64,000 nucleotides of DNA from Shinella kummerowiae (GCF_009827055.1 NZ_WUMK01000001.1:310001-374000), one strand, 5' to 3'. Shown: positions 51,590 to 60,962, counted from the first letter of the stretch. Made by a program: numbers and translations. The notes: generated by a model not told the origin, from the letters alone.

Positions 51590-52540
51590 TCAGAACTGGT
51601 AGCGGCGGATGCGCCGCTGGATGACGAAGAGATACAGCGAGACGCCGGCGAGGATGATGAGGAACATGACCGTCGCGATCGTCGCCCCCATCGAACGGTC
51701 CCCGAGCTGGAGCTGGAAACCGAAGAAGGTGCGGTAGAGCAGCGTGCCAAGGATGTCCGTCGCCCCGTCCGGCCCGGCAAGCGCCCCTTGCACGGTGTAG
51801 ACCAGGTCGAAGGCGTTGAAGTTGCCGACGAAGGTGAGGATGGAGATGATGCCGATGGCCGGCAGGATCAGCGGCAGCTTGATCTTCCAGAACTGGCTCC
51901 AGCCGGTAACGCCGTCGCATTCGGCCGCTTCGATCACCTCTTCCGGGATGTTAAGCAGCGCGGCGTAGATCAGCATCATCGGGATGCCGACATATTGCCA
52001 GACGGAGATCAGCGACACGGCGATCAGCGCCGAATTCGGCTTGCCGAGCCAGGGCGAGAAGAACGACTTCAGGCCGACGAGGTCCATGAGATAGGGCGAG
52101 ACGCCCCAGATCGGCGACAGGATGAGCTTCCAGATGAAGCCGACGATCACGAAGGACAGCAGCGTCGGCAGGAAGATCGCCGTGCGATAGGCGGCAGCGA
52201 AGCGCAGCTTCGGCAGCGATAGCATGGCCGCGAGCGCCACCCCGATCGGGTTCTGCACCAGCATGTGGATGATGAAGAAGATGACGTTGTTCTTCAGCGC
52301 GTTCCAAAAATCGTCCGCCCAGCGTTCGTCGCCGAACAGCACCTGGAAATTGCCGAGGCCCACGAACGTCGACTGGCCGTCCACCGTGTTGAACAGCGAC
52401 AGGCGCAACGTTTCGATAAGCGGCAGGATCATCACCGCCGAGTAGACGATAAAGGCCGGCAGCAGGAATACGCCGATATGCCAGCGTGTCGGGCGCTTGA
52501 TCGGCCCCGTCGTATCATGGGTAGAAGGTGTGTCGCTCAT
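51590..52540 (-). CDS. CUT1 sugar ABC transporter permease (MalF-like)
   Basis: A 316-aa inner-membrane subunit with six membrane helices. ATG 52540 (MSDTPSTHD) was chosen; the upstream in-frame stretch is Arg-rich and untypical. The EAA loop is EAAECDGVTGWSQFWKIKLPLILPAI. A first helix follows a cytoplasmic head of about 25 residues. The 286-base gap to the binding-protein gene contains a hairpin (52744-52770), which could lower expression of the membrane genes relative to the binding protein. Substrate inferred only from neighbours. Confidence 0.92.
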   Translation of the reverse strand: MSDTPSTHDTTGPIKRPTRWHIGVFLLPAFIVYSAVMILPLIETLRLSLFNTVDGQSTFVGLGNFQVLFGDERWADDFWNALKNNVIFFIIHMLVQNPIGVALAAMLSLPKLRFAAAYRTAIFLPTLLSFVIVGFIWKLILSPIWGVSPYLMDLVGLKSFFSPWLGKPNSALIAVSLISVWQYVGIPMMLIYAALLNIPEEVIEAAECDGVTGWSQFWKIKLPLILPAIGIISILTFVGNFNAFDLVYTVQGALAGPDGATDILGTLLYRTFFGFQLQLGDRSMGATIATVMFLIILAGVSLYLFVIQRRIRRYQF

Positions 52541-52743
52541 GGCCCAGCTGCCCCTCTCGGTTGGTGTTCGTTGATTTTGCATGCGCAAATGCCTTGCGCG
52601 GCAGCCCCGCCGCACATGACAATTTCAGCATACACATTAGTAACGGGGCCGCGCCCCGAATTTGCCCATGGGCACCCTCTGTCCACCGGGACAAGGAGGG
52701 ATACGGCATGCGCCGGTCATTTCGAGCCGCGCCGCCTAAAGTC

Positions 52744-52770
52744 CCTCCCCCCGGATTTTACGGGGAGAGG
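52744..52770 (-). terminator. Attenuating stem-loop after the binding-protein gene
   Basis: CCTCCCCCCG pairs with CGGGGAGAGG (one mismatch) around a 7-base loop. It lies just beyond the binding-protein stop on the minus strand, where many ABC operons have a hairpin that favours binding-protein mRNA. No clear U-run follows. Similar GC hairpins are also common intergenic elements in rhizobia. Confidence 0.4.
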
Positions 52771-52826
52771 GCCGGAGCAGGGAAACCCCTGCACCTCAAG
52801 CAGAATTCAGCGACTGAGGCCGATGC

Positions 52827-54086
52827 TTACTTGGCCGGCTTGTACCAGCTGTCGAGGCCCTTCTGGAGCTTCTCGCCAGCCACTTCCGGCGTATCGGTGC
52901 CGTTGATGACGTTGGCGGATTCCGTCCAGGTCTCGTTTTCAAGGTTCGGCGTGCCGCGCGACAGGATCTGGTAGGTCGAGCGGATCGTCGGCTTGCACTT
53001 TTCACGCCAGGAAACGAATTCCTGCGCCAGCGGATCCGCCATCTTCACCGCCGTCGAGTTCAGGCTGAAGAAGCCCGGCAGCGAGTTGGCGTAAATGTCG
53101 GCGAATTCCGGCGAGGCAACGAAGGTCAGGAACTTCTTTGCCGCTTCCTGGTTCGCGCCCTTGGCATTGAGGCCAACGCCGATGTCGTTGTGGTCCGAGA
53201 TATAGCAGCTGTCGCCGGCATTCTTGACCGGCGGCGGGAAGGCGCCCATCTTGAACTGGGCCTGCGTGTTGAACAGGCCGATTTCCCACGAGCCGGCCGG
53301 ATAGATGGCGGCGCGGCCGAGCGTGAAGAGGTTCTGGCTGTCCGGATAGGTCTGGGCTTCGAAACCGTCGCCGAGATAGTCCTTCCACTTGGCGAGAACG
53401 CGGTAGGGTTCGACCCAGCCCTCGTCGGTCAGCTTCTGCTCGCCCTTGATCAGCGCCTTGCGGCCTTCCTCACCCTTCCAGTAGGTCGGGCCGATGTTCT
53501 GGTAGCCCATGGTCGCGGCTTCCCAGAGATCCTTCGTGCCCATCGCCATCGGGATGAAGCTGCCTTCGGCCTTGATCTTGTCGAGGGCTGCGAAGAATTC
53601 GGCTTCCGTCGCCGGAACCGTGATGCCGAGCTGGTCGAAGGCATCCTTGTTGTAGATGAAGCCGTGGATAACCGAAGCCATCGGCACGCAGAACGCCGTC
53701 GCGCCGTCGTCCGTCGTCCAGGCGGACTTGGCGACGTCGGAGAAGTTCTCCATGCCCGGCAGATCGTTCAGGCTGGCAAGATGACCCTTGTTGAAGAGTT
53801 CCAGCGACGCGTCGAACGGACGGCAGGTGATGAGATCGCCTGCGGAACCGGCATCGAGCTTGGCGTTGAGAGCCGCGTTGTATTCGGTCGGCGCGGTCGG
53901 CGCGAAGACGACCTTGATGCCGGGGTTCTTGGCTTCGAAGGCCGGAATGATCTTTTCCTGCCAGATGGCGAGGTCGTCATTGCGCCAGCTTTCGACGGTC
54001 AGCGTGACATCCTGTGCCTGGGCAAACCCGGCCGTGCCGAGGATGCTCGAAGCAAGGAGCAGGCCCTTGATTGCGTTGCGTGTCAT
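52827..54086 (-). CDS. CUT1 sugar ABC transporter substrate-binding protein
   Basis: Periplasmic sugar receptor, 419 aa, with a signal peptide (cleavage near GFAQAQ-D, residue 25). The mature start VTLTVESWRNDDLAIWQEKIIPAFEAKNPGI shows the usual solute-binding fold type 1 layout; only part of it is given here as a marker. Middle and C-terminal blocks AAIYPAGSWEIGLFN and SPEFADIYANSLPGFFSL fit the UgpB/MalE-like group. It leads the operon and is separated from murQ by about 40 bases on the same strand, so murQ may be read through into it. Ligand probably an amino sugar, by context. Confidence 0.92.
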   Translation of the reverse strand: MTRNAIKGLLLASSILGTAGFAQAQDVTLTVESWRNDDLAIWQEKIIPAFEAKNPGIKVVFAPTAPTEYNAALNAKLDAGSAGDLITCRPFDASLELFNKGHLASLNDLPGMENFSDVAKSAWTTDDGATAFCVPMASVIHGFIYNKDAFDQLGITVPATEAEFFAALDKIKAEGSFIPMAMGTKDLWEAATMGYQNIGPTYWKGEEGRKALIKGEQKLTDEGWVEPYRVLAKWKDYLGDGFEAQTYPDSQNLFTLGRAAIYPAGSWEIGLFNTQAQFKMGAFPPPVKNAGDSCYISDHNDIGVGLNAKGANQEAAKKFLTFVASPEFADIYANSLPGFFSLNSTAVKMADPLAQEFVSWREKCKPTIRSTYQILSRGTPNLENETWTESANVINGTDTPEVAGEKLQKGLDSWYKPAK

Positions 54087-54128
54087 TTCATTCTCCCCTT
54101 TTATGCGCCGCAGCGCGTTTTGAGACTG

Positions 54129-55022
54129 TTATCCGAGAGCCTTGAGGGCGCGCCGGAGACTTTGCCCCGACCGGTCCAGCACCTCCTGCGCGGCACCGGC
54201 ATCCTGAGCTCCCGCAGCGAGCAGCACGGCCGCCTTGACCGACCCCTCGGAGCGCGCGAGAAGGCGCTCCGCCTCGTCGAGCCCGACACCGGAAATGTCG
54301 GAGACGATACGGCAGGCGCGCCCTTTCAATTTGATATTGTCGGCCTTGAGATTGACCATGTGCCCATCGTGCACATGGCCGAGATGGATGCCGACCAGCG
54401 TGGAAAACATGTTGAAGGCGATCTTCTGCGCCGTGCCGGCGCCCATGCGCGTCGAGCCGGAAATCACCTCCGGCGGCGTCTGCAACAGGATCGAGACATG
54501 GGCACCATCAAATAGCTGGGCACCGGGATTGTTGGCGAATGAAACGACATGCGCGCCCTTCTCCCTCGCGTAAGCCGCGATGGCGAGCGCATAGGGCGTG
54601 CTGCCGCTGGCGGAGACCGCAATCACGCAGTCGCCGGAGGCGATCTCGGCCATTGAGGCATCGGAGACCGCGAGATCACGATCATCTTCATACCCACCCG
54701 CAAGATCTTCAAGGCTCGCGCCGCCGCCGGCGAGCAGGATGACGATGCGGTCGCGGGAAATGCCGTAGGTACCGGGAAGTTCGAGCGCGTCGGCCATGGC
54801 CATCAGCCCAGAACTGCCGGCGCCGACATAGACAAGACGACCGCCGGAGAGCAGCGCATCGGCAGCAAGACGGGCCGCAGCGGCAATATCATCAAGCGCA
54901 GCATCGACCACGGCGGCCGCGGCCTTCTGCGCATCCGCAAGCACTTTCAGCACATCCACGGGCTGACGCTCGTCGAGCCCGCTTGCCTCATCGTGCCTGC
55001 CTTCCGTCTTGCCTGCGGCCAT
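54129..55022 (-). CDS. murQ: N-acetylmuramic acid 6-phosphate etherase
   Basis: Cleaves the lactyl ether of MurNAc-6-phosphate to give GlcNAc-6-phosphate and D-lactate, a step in peptidoglycan recycling, in the cytosol. The 297-aa protein is an SIS-fold MurQ: VYVGAGSSGLMAMADALELPGT aligns with the phosphate loop and catalytic-Glu region; AVSASGSTPYALA and STRMGAGTAQKIAFNM are MurQ signatures. Three consecutive ATGs (55028, 55025, 55022) follow AGGAG; I chose the third for spacing. It is divergent from the kinase/nagA operon across an AT-rich regulatory region and runs into the sugar transporter operon. Confidence 0.88.
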   Translation of the reverse strand: MAAGKTEGRHDEASGLDERQPVDVLKVLADAQKAAAAVVDAALDDIAAAARLAADALLSGGRLVYVGAGSSGLMAMADALELPGTYGISRDRIVILLAGGGASLEDLAGGYEDDRDLAVSDASMAEIASGDCVIAVSASGSTPYALAIAAYAREKGAHVVSFANNPGAQLFDGAHVSILLQTPPEVISGSTRMGAGTAQKIAFNMFSTLVGIHLGHVHDGHMVNLKADNIKLKGRACRIVSDISGVGLDEAERLLARSEGSVKAAVLLAAGAQDAGAAQEVLDRSGQSLRRALKALG

Positions 55023-55028
55023 CATCAT

Positions 55029-55219
55029 GTCTCCTCTGCCCGAAATTAATGCCAAAAAAATACCAATTGTCCATAGGAAATTAATTTTTGAGACCACTTT
55101 TTTGCAGTCCAATATTTTTATTATTTAAAATCAATAATATAGAAGAAAGCTTATTTTCGATACCACCATACCCCTTGGTTAATGGTATTTTTTTGGTATC
55201 GTTATTCATGGAGGTGCCC
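55029..55219. promoter_or_regulatory. AT-rich divergent control region with four ATACCA/TGGTAT boxes
   Basis: This 190-base gap between murQ and the kinase gene is strikingly AT-rich for the window. It contains ATACCA at 55060-55065 and 55160-55165 and TGGTAT at 55183-55188 and 55194-55199. GATACCA (55159-55165) and TGGTATC (55194-55200) are exact inverted copies. They are the best candidate sites for the GntR regulator encoded at 56104. Promoters for both operons should lie here. Confidence 0.6.
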
Positions 55220-56107
55220 ATGACGGACTACATTCTCGGTATCGACGGAGGGGGAACGAGTTGCCGTGCGGCGGTCGCAAGACCGGACGGCACTGTCCTC
55301 GGGCGTGGCAAGAGCGGTGCGGCCAATATCCTGACCGACCCCAACAATGCGATCATTTCGATTACGGAAGCCGCCAAGGCCGCCTATCGCGACGCCGGGC
55401 TCGACGAGGCAGGCATCAACGGTGCCTCCGCCTTCCTTGGTCTTGCCGGCACCAATGTCGGCGACCTCACCCGCTATGTGCACGACCGCCTGCCCTTCCA
55501 GCACACCGATATCGATTCGGATGGCCTGATCGCCCTTCAGGGCGCGATCGGCGACGAGGACGGCGCCGTCGCCATTCTCGGCACCGGCTCCATCTATATG
55601 GGACGCAAGAACGGCACGGTCCGCTATATCGGCGGCTGGGGCTTTACCGTCGGCGATCTCGGCGGCGGCGCACGCCTCGGGCATGCCCTGTTGCAGGAAG
55701 CCCTGCTTGCGCATGACGGCGTACATGCACGCTCGGCCGTCACCGACGCCGTGCTGGAGGAGTTCAAACACGACCCGCGCGGAATCGTCGAATTCGCCCG
55801 CCTTTCCAAGCCCGGCGATTTCGGCCGCTTCGCCCCCCTGCTCTTCGATCATGCGCGCCAGGGCGACCCGCAGGCCATCGCCATCGCCAAGGCGGGGGCT
55901 GCGACGGTCAACGAATCCCTCGACGCCATCATGGCGCTTGCCGGCGCACCGCGCCTCTGCCTGCTCGGCGGGCTGGCGCCGCTCTATCCGGATTGGCTGT
56001 CCGAACGGCACCGCTCCATTCTGATCGAGGCCCAGGCCGACGCCCTGACCGGCGCCGTGGCCCTTGCCGCCAACCGCCGCAAGGACCGAACGGGAGCGGC
56101 GGCATGA
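55220..56107 (+). CDS. BadF/BadG-type amino-sugar kinase (GlcNAc/MurNAc kinase-like)
   Basis: Likely phosphorylates N-acetylglucosamine or N-acetylmuramic acid. The 295-aa ASKHA-fold protein has phosphate-1 motif LGIDGGGTSCRAAVA (about 5-19), phosphate-2 motif AILGTGSIYMG and GDLGGGARLGHAL, and a C-terminal adenosine motif LCLLGGLAPLY. GGAGGTGCCC before ATG 55220 sets the start. It is the first gene of a tightly packed operon (kinase, gntR, SIS, nagA) and overlaps gntR by 4 bases. Which amino sugar it prefers cannot be told; the divergent murQ makes MurNAc attractive. Confidence 0.87.
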   Translation: MTDYILGIDGGGTSCRAAVARPDGTVLGRGKSGAANILTDPNNAIISITEAAKAAYRDAGLDEAGINGASAFLGLAGTNVGDLTRYVHDRLPFQHTDIDSDGLIALQGAIGDEDGAVAILGTGSIYMGRKNGTVRYIGGWGFTVGDLGGGARLGHALLQEALLAHDGVHARSAVTDAVLEEFKHDPRGIVEFARLSKPGDFGRFAPLLFDHARQGDPQAIAIAKAGAATVNESLDAIMALAGAPRLCLLGGLAPLYPDWLSERHRSILIEAQADALTGAVALAANRRKDRTGAAA

Positions 56108-56868
56108 CCACACCGCTCACGGCGATCCTCTCCCCCGAAAGCCTGCAGTCCGGCGTGCCCGGCCCGCTTTACGTCAAGTTGCGCCAGACGCTCGAGGAGG
56201 CGATCACCTCCGGCAAGCTCAATTACGGCGATGCCCTACCAGCCGAACGCGACCTTGCAGACCACGCCCATGTCAGCCGCGTCACCGTGCGCAAGGCGGT
56301 CGACGATCTCGTCAAGGATGGCCTGCTGGTGCGCAGGCACGGCTCCGGGACCTTCGTCGCCAAACCGGTTTCCAAGGTGCAGCAGTCGCTCTCCCGCTTG
56401 ACCTCGTTCACCGAGGACATGGCACGGCGCGGCCTCACCACCCGCGCGGAGTGGCTCGATCGCGGCCTGTTTCACCCCTCGCCCGACGAGATGATGATGC
56501 TCGGCCTGCCGCCGGATGGGCTCGTCGCCCGGCTCGGCCGCCTGCGTGTTGCAGACGACATGCCGCTCGCCATCGAGCGCGCCTGCATATCTTCCGAATT
56601 CCTGCCGGATCCGATGCAGGTTCAGGGGTCGCTCTATGCGGCCCTGGAAAAACATGGCTGCCGGCCGGTACGCGCCGTGCAGCGCATCTCCGCCTACAAC
56701 ATGAAAGACCCGGACGCCGCCATGCTCGGCGTCCCCGCCGGCTCCGCCGGGCTCTCCATCGAGCGGGTATCCTATCTTCGCACCGGCCGGGTGGTGGAAT
56801 TCACCCGCTCCATCTATCGCGGCGACGCCTATGACTTCGTCGCCGAACTCACGCTCTCCGAGACGTGA
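56104..56868 (+). CDS. GntR/HutC-family amino-sugar regulator (NagR-like)
   Basis: A 254-aa transcription factor. The winged helix (about 22-88: PLYVKLRQTLEEAI, LPAERDLADHAHVSRVTVRKAVDDL) is followed by a UTRA effector domain (about 105-248; LTSFTEDMARRGL, IERVSYLRTGRVVEFTRSIYRGDAYDF). UTRA regulators of this type, such as NagR/YvoA, respond to GlcN6P or GlcNAc6P. The start ATGA overlaps the kinase stop. It probably binds the TGGTAT boxes in 55029-55219 and controls both divergent operons. Confidence 0.92.
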   Translation: MTTPLTAILSPESLQSGVPGPLYVKLRQTLEEAITSGKLNYGDALPAERDLADHAHVSRVTVRKAVDDLVKDGLLVRRHGSGTFVAKPVSKVQQSLSRLTSFTEDMARRGLTTRAEWLDRGLFHPSPDEMMMLGLPPDGLVARLGRLRVADDMPLAIERACISSEFLPDPMQVQGSLYAALEKHGCRPVRAVQRISAYNMKDPDAAMLGVPAGSAGLSIERVSYLRTGRVVEFTRSIYRGDAYDFVAELTLSET

Positions 56869-56891
56869 GCACCAACCATAAAGGGACGTCC

Positions 56892-57914
56892 ATGCAGACC
56901 AACATGCGCCGAGAAATCAACGAGATCCCCGAAGCGGCCGAGCGCCTGCTGACAGGCTCGGCCAGCGCGATCGCCGCCGCCGGCAAGGCGCTGCGCGAGC
57001 GGGATCCGCAGTTCTTCGTCACGGTCGCGCGCGGTTCGTCCGATCATGCCGCACTCTTCCTGAAATACGCCATCGAACTGACCGCCGGCCGGCCGGTGGC
57101 CTCGCTCGGGCCTTCGCTCGCCTCGATCTACGGCGCCAAGCTGAAACTCGGCGGCGCTGCCGCCATCGCCATCTCCCAGTCCGGCAAGAGCCCTGATATC
57201 GTCGCCATGGCCGAAGGCGCGACGAAGGGCGGCGCGGTCTCGATTGCGCTCACCAACACCTTGCCCTCGCCGCTTTCCGAAGCCTGCTCGCATTCGCTCG
57301 ACCTTTCCGCTGGCCCCGAGCTGAGCGTCGCCGCAACAAAATCCTACGTGAACTCCATCGTCGCCGGCCTCGCCGTGCTGGCGGAATGGACGGGCGATGA
57401 CGCGCTCGACCGCGCGGTGAAAAATCTGCCGGAACAGTTCGCCAAGGCGGTGGCGCTCGACTGGTCCGAGCTTGCCGGCGATCTCAAGGACCCCCAGTCG
57501 CTTTACGTGCTCGGCCGCGGCCCGGGCCTCGCCATCGCCAGCGAGGCGGCGCTGAAATTCAAGGAAACCTCCGGCATGCACGCCGAGGCCTATTCCTCGG
57601 CCGAAGTGCTGCACGGCCCGGTCGCCCTCGTCGGCCCGTCCTTCCCGGTGATCGCGCTTGCCGCCCGGGATGCGGCGGAAGCCTCCGTCACCGGCATGGC
57701 CGACAGCCTGGCCGAGCGCGGCGCCTATGCCTGTGTCACCGGCGCCGGTGCGAAAAGCGCGCGAAAACTGCCCTTCGTCACCACCGGCCACCCGATCACC
57801 GATGCATTGGCCCTCATCGTGCCCTTCTACTGCTTTGTCGAAGCCTGGTCGCGCGGCAAGGGCCTCGATCCCGACAAGCCGGTCAACCTCAAGAAAGTGA
57901 CGGAAACCCGATGA
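56892..57914 (+). CDS. SIS-domain glucosamine-6-phosphate deaminase-like protein (NagB-II type)
   Basis: A 340-aa protein with two SIS domains (about 25-175 and 190-330), like the isomerase half of GlmS without its glutaminase. Blocks are VARGSSDHAALFLKYAIE, AISQSGKSPDIVAMAEGA, ATKSYVNSI and LKFKETSGMHAEAYSSAEVLHGP, the last containing the catalytic region of NagB-II enzymes. These convert GlcN6P to fructose-6-phosphate and ammonia. ATG 56892 is preceded by AAAGGGACGTCC; GTG 56865, overlapping the gntR stop, is an alternative. It lies just before nagA, whose product is its substrate. Confidence 0.9.
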   Translation: MQTNMRREINEIPEAAERLLTGSASAIAAAGKALRERDPQFFVTVARGSSDHAALFLKYAIELTAGRPVASLGPSLASIYGAKLKLGGAAAIAISQSGKSPDIVAMAEGATKGGAVSIALTNTLPSPLSEACSHSLDLSAGPELSVAATKSYVNSIVAGLAVLAEWTGDDALDRAVKNLPEQFAKAVALDWSELAGDLKDPQSLYVLGRGPGLAIASEAALKFKETSGMHAEAYSSAEVLHGPVALVGPSFPVIALAARDAAEASVTGMADSLAERGAYACVTGAGAKSARKLPFVTTGHPITDALALIVPFYCFVEAWSRGKGLDPDKPVNLKKVTETR

Positions 57915-59071
57915 CAGCGCTCACCGCCATTACCGGCGCCCGCATTTTCGACGGCGATCTCTGGCACGAGGGCAGCGCATTGCTGATCGATGACGGCAAG
58001 GTTGCCGCCATCGTGCCGCACCGCGAGGTGCCGGCCGATGTCCGCGCCGTGCCGATGGACGACCTCTCGCTCGTTCCCGGCTTCGTCGACCTGCAGGTCA
58101 ATGGCGGTGGCGGCGTGCTGCTCAACGAGCAGCCCGACCTCGAAGGCATTCGTACCATCTGCGCCGCCCATGCCCGCTTCGGCACGACCGGACTGCTGCC
58201 GACGCTGATCACCGACAACCGCACGGTGACGACGCAGACTATCGCCGCCGGCCTCGCCGCACAGCAAGCGGCGGTTCCGGGTTTTCTCGGCCTCCATCTC
58301 GAAGGCCCGCATCTCTCCGTCGCCCGCAAGGGCGCACATGACCCGGCGCTCATCCGTCCGATGGAAGACGCCGACCTCGCCCGCACCATCGACGCCCGCA
58401 AGGGCCTCGATGCCCTGCTGATGACGCTTGCGCCGGAAAACGCCACCAATGCCCAGATCGCCGCCCTGCATGCGGCGGGCGTCACCGTCAGTCTCGGCCA
58501 TTCCGATTGCGGCTACGACACCGCATCGGCCGCGGTCGAGGCCGGGGCGCGCATGATGACCCACCTGTTCAACGCCATGAGCCCGCTCGGCCACCGCGAA
58601 CCCGGCATGGTCGGCGCCGCCCTCGATCTCGGCCACCTCAATGCAGGCCTCATCGCCGACGGTTTCCATGTGCATCCGGCCTCGATTGCCGCAGCGCTCC
58701 GGGCCAAGCGCGGCCCCGGCCGCATCTTCCTCGTCACCGATGCCATGTCGACCATCGGCACGGACATGAAGAGCTTCTTCCTCAACGGCCGCGAGATTTT
58801 CCGCGAGGGTGGGCGCCTGACACTCGCCGACGGCACGCTCGCCGGCGCCGATATCGATATGGCCTCCTGCATCCGCTACATGCGCGATCACGTCGGCATC
58901 GACCTGGAGGAAGCGCTGCGCATGGCGTCGCTCTATCCGGCCGAGGCGATCGGCATGACGGGCAGGAAGGGCCGCCTGACCCATGGCCACGATGCCGACT
59001 TCGCCGTCATCGACGGCAATATCGACGTCCTCTCCACCTGGATCGCCGGCACGCCGGTCTTCGCCGCCTGA
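57911..59071 (+). CDS. nagA: N-acetylglucosamine-6-phosphate deacetylase
   Basis: Removes the acetyl group from GlcNAc-6-phosphate to give GlcN6P, in the cytosol. The 386-aa amidohydrolase has the family motifs DLQVNGGGG, GLHLEGPHLS (metal-binding Glu), SLGHSDC and THLFNAMSPLGHREPG (His ligands) and LVTDAMSTIG (catalytic Asp). The start ATGA overlaps the SIS gene stop. The order kinase, GntR, deaminase, deacetylase gives a complete route from free GlcNAc to fructose-6-phosphate. Confidence 0.95.
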   Translation: MTALTAITGARIFDGDLWHEGSALLIDDGKVAAIVPHREVPADVRAVPMDDLSLVPGFVDLQVNGGGGVLLNEQPDLEGIRTICAAHARFGTTGLLPTLITDNRTVTTQTIAAGLAAQQAAVPGFLGLHLEGPHLSVARKGAHDPALIRPMEDADLARTIDARKGLDALLMTLAPENATNAQIAALHAAGVTVSLGHSDCGYDTASAAVEAGARMMTHLFNAMSPLGHREPGMVGAALDLGHLNAGLIADGFHVHPASIAAALRAKRGPGRIFLVTDAMSTIGTDMKSFFLNGREIFREGGRLTLADGTLAGADIDMASCIRYMRDHVGIDLEEALRMASLYPAEAIGMTGRKGRLTHGHDADFAVIDGNIDVLSTWIAGTPVFAA

Positions 59072-59141
59072 TGCGCCGTCGCGGTCCTTGCAGGCCGCGC
59101 CGGAATCGGCTCTACCGGCCGGGCAAGGATAGGAGCGGCAC

Positions 59142-60197
59142 ATGCAATTGATCTTCGACGGCCACAACGATGTTCTCCTGCGCCTGTGGGAACACGCGCA
59201 GAAAGGCGCCGACCCGATCGCCGAATTCGTGGACGGCACCGACCAGGGCCATATCGACGCCCCACGCGCCAAGAAGGGTGGGCTTGCCGGCGGTTTCTGC
59301 GCCATGTTCATCCCGCCGAACGAGGACTACCCCGCCCGGGAGGTCGACCAGAACGGTCACTACAACATCCCCATGGTCGGCCCGCTGGAGCAGCCCGCAG
59401 CCCTCAACACCGCCATCGGCATGGCCGCCATCGCCTTCCGCCTGGAACGTGCCGGCGCGTTGACGATCTGCCGCTCCACCGCGGGCATCCGCTCTGCCAT
59501 GGCGGCCGGCCGCTTCGCCGCCGTCCTGCATATCGAAGGCTGCGAGCCGATTGCCGAAGACCTCTCCACCCTGGAAGCGTTTTACGCCGCCGGCCTGCGA
59601 TCGCTCGGCCCGGTCTGGAGCCGTCACAATCGCTTCGGCCACGGCGTGCCCTTTGCATACCCCTCCTCACCCGATACCGGCCCCGGCCTCACCGATGCCG
59701 GCGTCGAACTCGTGAAGGCCTGCGATCGCCTCGGCATCATGATCGACCTCGCCCACATCACCGAACAGGGCTTCTGGGACGTCGCGAAAACCAGCACCCA
59801 GCCGCTTGTCGCCACCCATTCCAACGTCCATGCCCTGACGCCGATCTCGCGCAACCTGACCGATCGCCAGCTCGACGCGATCCGCGAGCGCAAGGGCATT
59901 GCCGGCCTCAACTACGCCACCACCATGCTACGCCCGGACGGGCTGGAAAACGCCGACACGCCGCTATCCGAGATGGTGCGCCACATCGACCACATGGTCG
60001 AGCGCATGGGCATTGACTGCGTGGCGCTCGGCTCGGATTTCGACGGCGCCACAATCCCCGCCGCCATCGGCGATGCCGCCGGCGGCCAGGCGCTGGTCGA
60101 GGCGCTGCGTTCTGCCGGCTACGGCGAAGATGATCTTGCAAAACTCTGCCGCGAAAACTGGCTGCGGCTCCTGAAATCCGTCTGGCGCGAAGCCTGA
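59142..60197 (+). CDS. Membrane-dipeptidase family (M19) zinc peptidase
   Basis: Hydrolyses dipeptides, including those with a C-terminal D-residue, with two zinc ions. The 351-aa protein begins with the HxD site (DGHNDVLLRL; His8, Asp10). The bridging Glu is in VLHIEGCEPI, later His ligands are in IDLAHITEQGF and TLVATHSNVHAL-type sequence (seen as PLVATHSNVHAL), and the end is LGSDFDGATIP. No signal peptide is present, so it is cytosolic. It follows nagA after 70 bases. M19 enzymes can split D-Ala-D-Ala or L-Ala-D-Glu-like dipeptides, which would suit muropeptide salvage; this is inference. Confidence 0.9.
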   Translation: MQLIFDGHNDVLLRLWEHAQKGADPIAEFVDGTDQGHIDAPRAKKGGLAGGFCAMFIPPNEDYPAREVDQNGHYNIPMVGPLEQPAALNTAIGMAAIAFRLERAGALTICRSTAGIRSAMAAGRFAAVLHIEGCEPIAEDLSTLEAFYAAGLRSLGPVWSRHNRFGHGVPFAYPSSPDTGPGLTDAGVELVKACDRLGIMIDLAHITEQGFWDVAKTSTQPLVATHSNVHALTPISRNLTDRQLDAIRERKGIAGLNYATTMLRPDGLENADTPLSEMVRHIDHMVERMGIDCVALGSDFDGATIPAAIGDAAGGQALVEALRSAGYGEDDLAKLCRENWLRLLKSVWREA

Positions 60198-60215
60198 CCA
60201 ACTGCGGAAGCAATC

Positions 60216-60962
60216 ATGACCAAGCCCCTCATCGAACTCTGCGTCGAAGGCGTCGACGGTTTCCTTGCCGCCCAGGAGGCAGGTGCCGACCGTGTCGAAC
60301 TGTGCGCGAGCCTCGTCGAGGGCGGCCTGACGCCGAGCCTGGCGACGATCCGCGCCGCGGTGAAGGCGGCAAGTATCCCCGTGCACGTCATCATCCGCCC
60401 GCGCGGCGGCGACTTCCTCTATTCGGACACCGAGTTCGAAACGATGGTGGAGGACATCAAGGCGCTGCGTAACGAGGGTGTTTCCGGCGTCGTCATCGGC
60501 TGCCTGACGCCGGATGGCAGGATCGACGAGCTGCGCACAAAGGATCTGGTCGAAGCCGCGCGGCCGATGTCCGTCACCTGCCACCGGGCTTTCGACATGA
60601 CGGCGGATGCCCGCGAGGCGCTGGAAGCGCTGATCCGCTGCGGCATGGATCGTGTGCTGACCTCCGGCCAGCGCGATACCGCGGTCGAAGGCACGGCGAT
60701 CCTGAAAGCCGCCGTGGAACAGGCCGCCCGCCGCATCGTCATCATGGGCTGCGGCGCGCTCGATGCGGACAACATCCAGAAGGTCCGCGACGAGACGGGT
60801 CTTACTGAAATGCACTTCGCCGCGCTGACGACCGTGCCGAGCGGCATGACCTTCCGCAACCCGCATGTCGGCATGGGCGGCAGCGAGAAGGACCGGGAAT
60901 ACGAGCTGACCTTGACCGACCGGGACGCCGTGCGCGCAACCATCGCCGCCGCAAAATCCTGA
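60216..60962 (+). CDS. cutC: CutC family protein
   Basis: A 248-aa TIM-barrel protein of the CutC family, historically linked to copper tolerance but with a doubtful role there. It starts IELCVEGVDGFLAAQEAGADRVELCASLVEGGLTPS in outline, with later blocks VIIRPRGGDFLYSD and VTCHRAFDMTAD, all family hallmarks. It sits 18 bases after the dipeptidase and is probably the last gene of the nag operon. CutC genes are found near sugar catabolism genes in several bacteria, so an enzymatic role on a sugar-derived compound is possible. Identification of the family is firm, function is not. Confidence 0.9.
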   Translation: MTKPLIELCVEGVDGFLAAQEAGADRVELCASLVEGGLTPSLATIRAAVKAASIPVHVIIRPRGGDFLYSDTEFETMVEDIKALRNEGVSGVVIGCLTPDGRIDELRTKDLVEAARPMSVTCHRAFDMTADAREALEALIRCGMDRVLTSGQRDTAVEGTAILKAAVEQAARRIVIMGCGALDADNIQKVRDETGLTEMHFAALTTVPSGMTFRNPHVGMGGSEKDREYELTLTDRDAVRATIAAAKS

